NCBI GenBank assembly: GCA_946541285.1
Contig: CAMNJG010000027.1
Span: 1 to 12,486, forward strand
Direction: 5' to 3'
DNA from: an uncultured Clostridia bacterium
GTDB lineage: Bacteria; Bacillota; Clostridia; Peptostreptococcales; Anaerovoracaceae
DNA: 12,486 bases
In this document: piece by piece, positions 7,795 to 12,486 of the stretch
Numbering within the stretch: the first letter of the stretch is position 1
Layout: every line of letters starts with the position of its first letter
Program-made: the position numbers and the translations under genes
The notes under the pieces: model-generated
What the model was told of the DNA's origin: nothing
Databases searched by the model: none
What the model saw: only the letters and a program-made list of their open reading frames with translations

Positions 7795-8763
7795 TTACTG
7801 GTCGACCGTCTGTTCCGGATGGTGCTGGTTCAGCAGCAGCAGCTTCTGTTCCCGGGCATGATGCAGGTGCATCTCAAAATCCTGTCGGTTTTTCGTCGTA
7901 CCGTTCTGGAGGATCAGCCCTGTAAAGAACGAGATGATACCTGCCAGGACGGTAAAACCGCAGACGATCAGCGTCGGCATTTTTTCGACCAGTCCGGTAC
8001 TGACATACCCCGACAGGACCGGGATCATGAACAGGGCTCCCAGGACGACCAGGAAGGTCCCAAGGATACCGAAGAAATCCATCGGACAGTAAACCCGGAA
8101 CAGGTGAAGGATGGTACGGATGACCTTCATACCGTCAGAGTAGGTATTGAGTTTGCTGAAGCTGCCTTCCGGGCGGTCCCGGTATTTTATCACCGTATTT
8201 TCAACATAGAGATTTTTGTCAGCCGCGTGGATGGACATCTCGGTTTCGATTTCAAACCCTTCGGAAAGAACCGGAAAGGTTTTGACAAATGAAAAACTGA
8301 AGGCGCGGTATCCGGTCATGATGTCCCGGATATCCGTGTGGAACAGCCGGTTGACTGCTTTGCGGACGAAAGAATTTCCGAAATTATGGAACGGCCGTTT
8401 GTTTTCTTCAAAATAGGTAGACGAAAGCCGGTCACCGACGACCATGTCCGCGTCCTTTTCCAGGATCGGACGGACCATTTCCGGAGCGGCATCGGCAGGA
8501 TAGGTGTCGTCGCCGTCGGTCATCAGATAGCACTCTGCGTCAATTTCCCGGAACATTTTCCGGATGACATTGCCCTTGCCCTGCTGGTAGCAGTAGCGGA
8601 CTTCCGCGCCGGCATCGCGGGCGATCTCCGCTGTACCGTCCGTTGAATTGTTGTCATATACATAAATGCGCGCTTCGGGAAGAGCTTTCCGGAAGTCACG
8701 CACTACTTTTTCGATTGTTTTACTCTCGTTGTAGCAGGGAATGAGTACTGCGATTTTATCCAT
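7795..8763 (-). CDS. GT2 glycosyltransferase, polyprenyl-phosphate (DPM1/GtrB) type
   Basis: The 322-residue enzyme has a GT-A domain at residues 1-225: VLIPCYNE (6-13), DNNSTDGT (37-44), the nucleotide-sugar/metal motif DGDD (83-86) and GYRAF (151-155). Two C-terminal membrane spans follow (about 229-250 and 263-287) and then a short hydrophilic tail. This layout is that of enzymes moving a sugar from a nucleotide donor to undecaprenyl phosphate at the inner face of the membrane; the sugar cannot be read from sequence. The ATG at 8763 is the first possible start because an in-frame TGA lies 6 nt upstream of it, yet the ribosome site directly before it is poor (GAAAAAAC). It is the first gene of a likely operon with the membrane protein at 5727-7730 and has its own strong promoter. 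Confidence 0.88.
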   Translation of the reverse strand: MDKIAVLIPCYNESKTIEKVVRDFRKALPEARIYVYDNNSTDGTAEIARDAGAEVRYCYQQGKGNVIRKMFREIDAECYLMTDGDDTYPADAAPEMVRPILEKDADMVVGDRLSSTYFEENKRPFHNFGNSFVRKAVNRLFHTDIRDIMTGYRAFSFSFVKTFPVLSEGFEIETEMSIHAADKNLYVENTVIKYRDRPEGSFSKLNTYSDGMKVIRTILHLFRVYCPMDFFGILGTFLVVLGALFMIPVLSGYVSTGLVEKMPTLIVCGFTVLAGIISFFTGLILQNGTTKNRQDFEMHLHHAREQKLLLLNQHHPEQTVDQ

Positions 8764-8825
8764 GTTTTTTCAGAAAAGTTGAATTCTTAAATACTCCTTA
8801 AATGTATCGTATGATTAACGGTTTT

Positions 8826-8854
8826 ATGATAACAATTTATGGGGATTCTGTCAA
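8826..8854 (-). promoter_or_regulatory. Strong promoter of the glycosyltransferase operon
   Basis: Read on the minus strand: perfect TTGACA (8854-8849), 17-nt spacer, TATCAT (8831-8826), one mismatch from consensus. Transcription would start near 8819, giving a 5' leader of about 55 nt before the ATG at 8763. Confidence 0.75.
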
Positions 8855-8961
8855 ATCGGCAGTCCGGAAGGAAGACGGAGGAGGCTGCCGTAGCGGGAAA
8901 TCTTTTCTGATTGAAACGGACGGAAATGGATATACCATAAAATAGAAAAACTGTTGCAGAA

Positions 8962-8987
8962 CGCCGGTGACACCGGCGGGGCTTTTT
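8962..8987 (+). terminator. Terminator-like hairpin in the leader of the Cys-rich gene
   Basis: CGCCGG (8962-8967), loop TGACA, CCGGCG (8973-8978), then GGGC and five T (8983-8987). The GC-rich stem is strong, but four nucleotides separate it from a short T-run. It lies 80 nt before the Cys-rich gene, so it could act as an attenuator or simply end transcription coming from upstream. Confidence 0.45.
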
Positions 8988-9067
8988 ACGCGGCCATCGG
9001 GAAAAAGGCAGGCAGGAAGTGCAGGTTATCAATACGCAGTTCCTGAAAACCTGTGAAAGGGGAAAAG

Positions 9068-9268
9068 ATGACTATCATTGGGATTATCGTGGGGGTCGCC
9101 ATCGTAGCGGGGCTGATCTTCGCGATGGGCAAGATGAGTGAGCAGGGGGTGGACATCAATGACCACTTCTGCTGTGGAAGCTGCAGTGACTGTGGCAGTG
9201 AAACGACAGGTGAGTCCTGTACGTATTATGGTGACCTGGAACAGCTGCATCTCAGTCAGAAAAAGTAG
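9068..9268 (+). CDS. Small single-span Cys-rich membrane protein, unknown function
   Basis: The 66-residue protein begins with one hydrophobic segment (residues 3-20, IIGIIVGVAIVAGLIFAM), followed by a short polar stretch and a cysteine cluster C35-C36-x2-C39-x2-C42 (FCCGSCSDCG) and a lone C51. The layout recalls the FeoB-associated Cys-rich membrane proteins, but no feoB is nearby and I do not claim membership. The cluster could bind a metal or Fe-S centre, or be redox active. The ATG at 9068 follows AGGGGA closely; a GTG at 9053 in the same frame is less likely. The next gene, a BI-1 family protein, begins 16 nt after the stop, so the two are very probably co-transcribed. A reading frame this short could be chance, but the clean membrane-plus-Cys pattern and the ribosome site argue that it is real. 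Confidence 0.75.
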   Translation: MTIIGIIVGVAIVAGLIFAMGKMSEQGVDINDHFCCGSCSDCGSETTGESCTYYGDLEQLHLSQKK

Positions 9269-9284
9269 AAAAGGAGATCTTTAA

Positions 9285-9965
9285 ATGGCAAATGCTTTAT
9301 CCAACGCGGAGCGGAAACAGGCCCGCATGTTTAATCCGGACAATGCCGCGATCCTGGATGACCGCACGTATAACCTGACAATTGGCGGTGTCGTACTTTA
9401 CGGCATTATCATCAATATTCTGATGTGCTACTATCTGGCGCCGGTGATTTCAGCGATTAATCCGCTGGCACTGATCATCGGTTATTTTGTCCTCGCGATC
9501 GCGGGCAGCCTGATCACCTACCGGTCCGATTCACCGGTGATCAGTTTCGTGGGGTATAATATGGTTGTCCTGCCGGTGGGAGCGGTGCTGACGGTCTGTG
9601 TGCAGGGCTATAATTCGTTTGTGGTATCGCAGGCATTTATTCTGACTGCTGTCATTACGGCCGTGATGCTGCTGCTGGCGACCGCGTTTCCGGCGGTATT
9701 CGCCGGGATGGGCAGGATGCTGTTCGCGGCGCTGCTGGGTTCCCTGCTGGCCGGACTGGTCTGTATGATTTTTTCCTTTACGACGATTATCCTTTCCTGG
9801 GTGATCGCTGTGATTTTCGCGCTGTATATCGGCTATGACTGGGTGAGGGCGCAGCAGTACGTCCATACGCTGGACAATGCGGTGGACAGCGCGCTGGATA
9901 TCTATATGGACATCATCAATCTGTTCCTGCGCCTGCTGATGATCCTGAACCGCAGTAATGATTAA
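9285..9965 (+). CDS. Bax inhibitor-1 (TMBIM/YccA/YetJ) family membrane protein
   Basis: The 226-residue protein has about six or seven membrane spans (about 31-55, 60-78, 87-107, 114-138, 146-163, 165-183 and a C-terminal half-span 208-221). The end of the protein is diagnostic: YDWVRAQQY (184-192) and LDIYMDIINLFLRLLMIL (204-221). D185 and D209 are 24 residues apart, the same spacing as the di-aspartyl pH sensor D171/D195 of Bacillus YetJ, where the family acts as a pH-sensitive calcium leak. Ion transport here is inference. The ATG follows AAGGAG by 9 nt. It is downstream of the Cys-rich membrane peptide and convergent with lexA. Confidence 0.88.
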   Translation: MANALSNAERKQARMFNPDNAAILDDRTYNLTIGGVVLYGIIINILMCYYLAPVISAINPLALIIGYFVLAIAGSLITYRSDSPVISFVGYNMVVLPVGAVLTVCVQGYNSFVVSQAFILTAVITAVMLLLATAFPAVFAGMGRMLFAALLGSLLAGLVCMIFSFTTIILSWVIAVIFALYIGYDWVRAQQYVHTLDNAVDSALDIYMDIINLFLRLLMILNRSND

Positions 9966-10021
9966 CCGGAAAATTCCGGGACAGCCGGGGATGGATATGG
10001 ATGTATAAGGTCAGGTTTGAA

Positions 10022-10072
10022 AAAACCCGTATTCCGGAGGGCAGACATCTGCTTTTCCGAAATACGGGTTTT
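10022..10072. terminator. Bidirectional terminator between BI-1 gene and lexA
   Basis: A perfect 12-bp stem, AAAACCCGTATT (10022-10033) with AATACGGGTTTT (10061-10072). Inner pairings CGGA/TCCG and GCAGA/TCTGC make a long hairpin. A-tract on one side and T-tract on the other let it work in both directions; lexA ends 10 nt beyond it. Confidence 0.88.
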
Positions 10073-10081
10073 ATTTCCAGG

Positions 10082-10783
10082 TCAGAGATAACGGAATACG
10101 CCTTTGACGAGTCCGAGAATCCGGACATCCCGGACGATGATGGGACTCATGCTCTGATTTTCCGGCTGCAACCGGATATGTCCCTCTTCCCGGTAGAAGG
10201 TTTTGACGGTGGCTTCGCTTTCAAATCCGTCGATCATCGCGACCACCATGTCGCCGTTATGGGCATCGTCCTGCTGGCGGACCAGGATATAGTCGCCGTC
10301 CATGATGCCGGCTTCGATCATGCTCTCTCCTTTGACCACCAGCATGAAATAATGGTAAGCGCCGGAGGCGTATGCGGCCGGTACCGGAAAGAATTCGCTG
10401 ATGTTCTGGTCGGCCAGGATCGGAGTCCCCGCAGCGACACGTCCGATCACCGGGATACGGACGACTTCCGGTTCTTCTGGTTCGTTTGCGCGGCTGCCTG
10501 ACGCTCCGGAAGCAGCCTGGTGTTCGCCGGATTCCGGCCGGCCGGAATGGAGGACTTCCAGGGCTCGCGGTTTGGAAGGGTCTCTGAGGATGAATTTTTT
10601 CTTCGCGAGATCATTCAGGTCGCGCTGGATGGTGGAGGTCGAGCGTACATTCAGTTGCAGGCAGATTTCACGGACTGTCGGCGGATATCCTCTGGAAGAG
10701 ATGTACTCCGCCAGGTAATCAAGGATCTGATGTTCCCTTACAGTGAGATCCATCTCATCACGGGGCAGTGCTTTTCTTCCCAT
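10082..10783 (-). CDS. lexA: LexA, SOS-response repressor
   Basis: The 233-residue, self-cleaving transcriptional repressor of DNA-damage genes is longer than the usual 200-210. The N-terminal winged helix covers residues 12-75, with PPTVREICLQLNVRSTSTIQRDL as its helix-turn-helix region. A long, low-complexity hinge (80-106, rich in Ala, Gly, Ser and Glu) accounts for the extra length. The C-terminal S24 peptidase domain has the cleavage site A118-G119 (RVAAGTP), the nucleophile S154 (VKGESMIEAGIMDGD) and the general base K194 (EATVKTF). Activated RecA triggers cleavage. The ATG at 10783 is set by AAGGAG 8 nt upstream. The recognition helix carries IQRD where most Gram-positive LexA have VHGH. 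Two operator-like sites upstream suggest autoregulation. It is convergent with the BI-1 gene and divergent from infC. Confidence 0.96.
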   Translation of the reverse strand: MGRKALPRDEMDLTVREHQILDYLAEYISSRGYPPTVREICLQLNVRSTSTIQRDLNDLAKKKFILRDPSKPRALEVLHSGRPESGEHQAASGASGSRANEPEEPEVVRIPVIGRVAAGTPILADQNISEFFPVPAAYASGAYHYFMLVVKGESMIEAGIMDGDYILVRQQDDAHNGDMVVAMIDGFESEATVKTFYREEGHIRLQPENQSMSPIIVRDVRILGLVKGVFRYL

Positions 10784-10840
10784 CGGTCAGTCTCCTTGCG
10801 GTTTGATTGCTGATTTACAGATTATGTATTTGCTTTAGGG

Positions 10841-10854
10841 TAACATATGTTCGA
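10841..10854 (-). promoter_or_regulatory. LexA operator-like site 1
   Basis: The minus strand reads CGAACATATGTTA, close to the Gram-positive SOS box CGAACN4GTTCG: one arm is perfect, the other ends GTTA. The centre is about 63 nt upstream of the lexA start codon, suiting autorepression. Confidence 0.65.
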
Positions 10855-10861
10855 TAAAATG

Positions 10862-10875
10862 TAAACATTTGTTTG
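10862..10875 (-). promoter_or_regulatory. LexA operator-like site 2
   Basis: The minus strand reads CAAACAAATGTTTA, with core AAAC-N4-GTTT. It is a degenerate match, centred 22 nt (about two helical turns) from site 1, a layout that would allow cooperative binding. It is weaker than site 1 because GAAC is replaced by AAAC. Confidence 0.4.
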
Positions 10876-10917
10876 AAAAAAGAGTGTGGAAAGCCTGCCC
10901 CTGAGGTAAATTGTCTG

Positions 10918-10946
10918 TTGACACAGGAAGCATGGAGTGTTAAAAT
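10918..10946 (+). promoter_or_regulatory. Strong promoter of infC-rpmI-rplT
   Basis: Perfect TTGACA (10918-10923), 17-nt spacer, TAAAAT (10941-10946, one mismatch). Transcription would begin near 10953, leaving a leader of about 287 nt before infC. The LexA-like sites lie 40-75 nt upstream of this promoter and probably belong to lexA alone. Confidence 0.8.
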
Positions 10947-11060
10947 ACCGTTCAGCATGAAGAAGAAGTCATCCGCTTCTCACCTGCCGGCGCGCAGTCG
11001 GACAGGTTGATATTGTTGGTCAGAGCCTGTGTTCAGGCTGGATTCTGGCCGGACTGGGAG

Positions 11061-11087
11061 CGGATATTTTTATGTCCGTCTTTTTTT
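11061..11087 (+). terminator. Leader attenuator of infC operon
   Basis: CGGATA (11061-11066) pairs with TGTCCG (11073-11078), with one G-U pair and a six-base loop, followed by TC and seven T (11081-11087). It is a convincing intrinsic terminator placed about 150 nt before infC and after the promoter, so it must be read through or antiterminated for the operon to be expressed. Confidence 0.7.
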
Positions 11088-11192
11088 ATGCCCGAAAGAG
11101 CAGAAAAAGACGACAGTGACCGAGGATTCCGCGCGGCTCCCGGAGGACAGGATTCCCCGGAGGACCGCAGGACCGCTCCGTCACGGAGGTTA

Positions 11193-11237
11193 ATGTATTT
11201 TCTTTATGCGTACTATTTCATTTTGGGAGGTGCTTAG
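11193..11237 (+). CDS. Possible 14-residue leader peptide upstream of infC
   Basis: ATG at 11193 opens MYFLYAYYFILGGA and stops at TAG 11235-11237, two nt before the infC AUU codon. GGAGG (11185-11189) precedes it at only 3 nt, shorter than ideal, and is partly held in the CTCCG/CGGAG hairpin. Six of 14 residues are Tyr or Phe. The peptide frame runs through the infC ribosome site GGGAGG (11225-11230), so its translation would interact with infC initiation. Its reality is unproven. Confidence 0.25.
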   Translation: MYFLYAYYFILGGA

Positions 11238-11239
11238 AG

Positions 11240-11773
11240 ATTAAAGGCAAGGGAAATCGCAATCAGAATCAGAACCAGATCAATGAGGAGATCCGCGCGA
11301 AAGAGATCAGAGTGATCGACAAAGACGGTAACCAGCTCGGAGTGATGTCTCCGGCACAGGCACTGCAGATCGCTGCCGAGAGCAAGCTCGATCTCGTGAA
11401 TGTCGCTCCGAACGCGCATCCGCCTGTCTGTCGTATCATGGATTACGGCAAATACAGATATGAGATGCAGAAAAAGGCGAAAGACGCGAGAAAGAAGCAG
11501 AAAGTAACGCAGGTCAAAGAGATTCGCCTGAGCACCTATATCGAGAAGCACGATCTTATGGTCAAAGCCAATAATGCCCTGAAGTTCCTGAAGGATGGCG
11601 ACAAGGTCAAGGTCAGTATCCGTTTCAGGGGCAGAGAGAGAGGGCATACTTCGACCGGGGAACAGGTTATGCAGCAGTTCGCGGAAGTCGTCGCGGAAGT
11701 GGGCCAGATTGAGAAGAAGCCTCTTCTCGAGGGCAGGAGCATGACCATGATTCTCGCACCTAAAAAACAATAA
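11240..11773 (+). CDS. infC: Translation initiation factor IF-3, AUU start
   Basis: IF-3 binds the 30S subunit, blocks premature 50S joining and checks start-codon choice. I place the start at ATT 11240: GGGAGG lies 9 nt before it and the resulting 177-residue protein covers the whole N-domain, including INEEIRAKEIRVIDKDG (residues 14-30). Starting at the first conventional codon in frame, GTG 11312, would cut away 24 residues including this conserved block. AUU starts for infC are established in E. coli and Bacillus, where IF-3 represses its own rare start codon. The signature RIMDYGKYRYEMQKK is at about 71-85, and the C-domain runs from about 95 to 175 (IRFRGRERGHTSTGE). An unusual N-terminal tail alternates Asn and Gln (NQNQNQ, 8-13). 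First gene of infC-rpmI-rplT. Confidence 0.95.
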   Translation: MKGKGNRNQNQNQINEEIRAKEIRVIDKDGNQLGVMSPAQALQIAAESKLDLVNVAPNAHPPVCRIMDYGKYRYEMQKKAKDARKKQKVTQVKEIRLSTYIEKHDLMVKANNALKFLKDGDKVKVSIRFRGRERGHTSTGEQVMQQFAEVVAEVGQIEKKPLLEGRSMTMILAPKKQ

Positions 11774-11800
11774 AAATATAAATACAGGAGGTTTTCTGAC

Positions 11801-11995
11801 ATGCCAAAGATGAAGTCGCACAGAGGCGCAATGAAGAGATTCAAGGTCACAGGATCCGGGAAAGTGGCCAGACATAAAGCTTACAAGAGCCATATCCTTA
11901 CGAAAAAGAGTCCTGCCAGAAAGAGAGGCCTGAGAAAGGGTACTACTCTGACAGCTGCAGACCAGAAGAGAATCAAGTCAGTTCTGAACGTATAG
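11801..11995 (+). CDS. rpmI: 50S ribosomal protein L35
   Basis: The 64-residue, strongly basic protein matches L35 throughout: it starts MPKMKSHRGAMKRFKVTGSG and ends with the family's DQKRIKSVLNV-type tail. It is an assembly and structural part of the large ribosomal subunit. The ATG follows AGGAGG by 9 nt and lies 27 nt after infC. All seven arginines use AGA, unlike the CGG-rich genes elsewhere in the window, as expected for a very highly expressed gene. Confidence 0.98.
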   Translation: MPKMKSHRGAMKRFKVTGSGKVARHKAYKSHILTKKSPARKRGLRKGTTLTAADQKRIKSVLNV

Positions 11996-12013
11996 GAATG
12001 GGGGAAATAAGCG

Positions 12014-12370
12014 ATGGCAAGAATTAAAAAAGCAGTAAACGCGAAGAAAAAGCATAAGAAAGTTCTGAAACTGACAAAGGGCTTCTACGGACAGAAGAGC
12101 AAGGTATTCAGAGCAGCGAATCCGGCAATGATGCGCTCCCTGGCTTCCGCTTATGTAGGCCGTAAGAGAAAGAAGAGAGATTTCAGACGTCTCTGGATCA
12201 CCAGAATCAACGCGGCAGCCCGTCAGAACGGCATCAGCTACAGCAGGCTGATGGATGGCCTCAATAAAGCCGGTGTACAGATCAACCGTAAGATGCTTGC
12301 GGATCTGGCAGTCAATGACGCAGCCGGTTTTACTGCAGTTGTCGAAGCAGCGAAAAAAGCGCTGGCATAA
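12014..12370 (+). CDS. rplT: 50S ribosomal protein L20
   Basis: The 118-residue protein is full-length L20: ARIKKAVNAKKKHKKVLK at the N-terminus, GFYGQKSKVFRAA (23-35) and a C-terminal domain with DFRRLWITRINAAAR (56-70). It binds 23S rRNA early in 50S assembly and, in bacteria studied, also binds its own operon leader to repress infC-rpmI-rplT. It lies 18 nt after rpmI. The ribosome site is the less usual GGGGGA, about 9 nt before ATG. Confidence 0.98.
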   Translation: MARIKKAVNAKKKHKKVLKLTKGFYGQKSKVFRAANPAMMRSLASAYVGRKRKKRDFRRLWITRINAAARQNGISYSRLMDGLNKAGVQINRKMLADLAVNDAAGFTAVVEAAKKALA

Positions 12371-12394
12371 TTTTATAACAGACCAATACAGATT

Positions 12395-12428
12395 ACCCGC
12401 ACCGGAATTTCCTGGGTGCGGGTTTTTT
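12395..12428 (+). terminator. Terminator of infC-rpmI-rplT
   Basis: Stem ACCCGCACC (12395-12403) with GGTGCGGGT (12415-12423), an 11-nt loop, and a run of six T (12423-12428). A strong intrinsic terminator starting 25 nt after the rplT stop. Confidence 0.92.
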
Positions 12429-12445
12429 GATGTCATTTCAAACTC

Positions 12446-12474
12446 TTGATTTTCCTGATTTTTCCGGTTACAAT
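12446..12474 (+). promoter_or_regulatory. Promoter for a gene beyond the window
   Basis: TTGATT (12446-12451), 17-nt spacer, TACAAT (12469-12474). Start expected near 12481. It follows directly on the rplT terminator, so a new plus-strand transcription unit probably begins at the window edge. Confidence 0.6.
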
Positions 12475-12486
12475 GGATGACAGGAA

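Larger units (their letters stand above)
8764..9067. other. Divergent intergenic region, glycosyltransferase / Cys-rich gene
   Basis: This 304-nt stretch without a gene holds the minus-strand promoter (8826-8854), a minus-strand AAGGAG (8799-8794) 30 nt before the glycosyltransferase ATG, a plus-strand hairpin with T-run (8962-8987) and an inverted repeat CAGGTT (9022-9027)/AACCTG (9048-9053) just before the next ribosome site. For the plus-strand genes I see only a weak promoter: TTGAAA (8911-8916) and TAAAAT (8938-8943) are 21 nt apart, too far for a standard promoter. Confidence 0.6.
10953..11239 (+). promoter_or_regulatory. Structured infC leader (L20-type autoregulatory leader candidate)
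   Basis: The long untranslated leader contains ordered pairings: ACCTG (10982-10986)/CAGGT (11003-11007) with an inner CCG/CGG; GGTCAGA (11018-11024)/TCTGGCC (11044-11050) enclosing GCCTG-TGTT-CAGGC (11025-11038); an intrinsic terminator at 11061-11087; and CTCCG (11176-11180)/CGGAG (11184-11188). CGGAC (11050-11054) can also pair with GTCCG (11074-11078), the 3' arm of the terminator, so a competing fold exists. In Firmicutes the infC-rpmI-rplT leader is known to be controlled by L20 through premature termination. Membership of that RNA family is inferred from position and architecture, not from alignment. Confidence 0.65.

Noticed and set aside
9029..9250. 73-codon minus-strand frame opposite the Cys-rich gene
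   Set aside because: No ribosome site or motif, and the plus-strand frame has a clear membrane span, Cys cluster and ribosome site.
10001..10501. 166-codon plus-strand frame opposite lexA
   Set aside because: It starts inside the region of the bidirectional terminator and is the antisense of the LexA peptidase domain.
11007..11237. 76-codon plus-strand frame across the infC leader
   Set aside because: It runs through the attenuator hairpin and T-run, has a TTG start without a ribosome site, and its protein looks random. Only its last 14 codons, from ATG 11193, have a possible ribosome site.
11234..11893. 219-codon minus-strand frame opposite infC and rpmI
   Set aside because: Antisense shadow of two certain genes; no motif or ribosome site of its own.
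1..12486. CRISPR arrays, tRNA or rRNA genes, insertion sequences, prophage genes
   Set aside because: I looked for regular repeats, cloverleaf-like arms, transposase motifs and att-like duplications and saw none.

Overview
The window reads as a chromosomal core segment of a moderately GC-rich Gram-positive anaerobe of the class Clostridia, perhaps Lachnospiraceae. This rests on several points: the tsaE-tsaB/rimI-tsaD order, a multidomain NADH-oxidising flavodiiron protein of the clostridial type, a LexA with GAAC-N4-GTTC-like operators, an AUU-started infC with rpmI and rplT behind a long attenuated leader, and strong AGGAGG ribosome sites. The taxonomic call is inference; no rRNA or other marker fixes it. 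No mobile element, CRISPR array, tRNA or rRNA gene was seen.

Layout. (1) 48-2868, plus strand: tsaE, a fused tsaB-rimI gene, and tsaD, three parts of the t6A37 tRNA modification machinery plus a ribosomal-protein/N-terminal acetyltransferase. tsaD overlaps the fusion gene by ATGA. (2) 2898-5533, plus: a strong sigma-70-type promoter with a perfect PerR-like inverted repeat at the start site, driving one 848-residue protein that joins a flavodiiron core, a short-spaced rubredoxin and an NADH:rubredoxin-reductase-like module. It is probably an O2-scavenging NADH oxidase. (3) 5636-5685: a bidirectional terminator. (4) 8854-5727, minus: a strong promoter, a GT2 glycosyltransferase of the polyprenyl-phosphate type, then a large polytopic membrane protein (DUF6020-like), likely a two-gene surface-glycan module. 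(5) 9068-9965, plus: a 66-residue single-span Cys-rich protein followed 16 nt later by a Bax-inhibitor-1 family membrane protein. (6) 10022-10072: a second bidirectional terminator, shared with convergent lexA (10783-10082, minus), which has two operator-like sites upstream. (7) 10918-12428, plus: promoter, about 290-nt structured leader with an intrinsic terminator (attenuator) and a possible 14-codon leader peptide, then infC, rpmI, rplT and a terminator. A promoter for a gene beyond the window lies at 12446-12474.

The best candidates for something not already described are the Cys-rich membrane peptide paired with the BI-1 channel-like protein, the aromatic-rich leader peptide that ends at the infC start, and the GT2 plus DUF6020-like pair. 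The oxygen-defence protein belongs to a known class, but its PerR-like operator is unusually clear.
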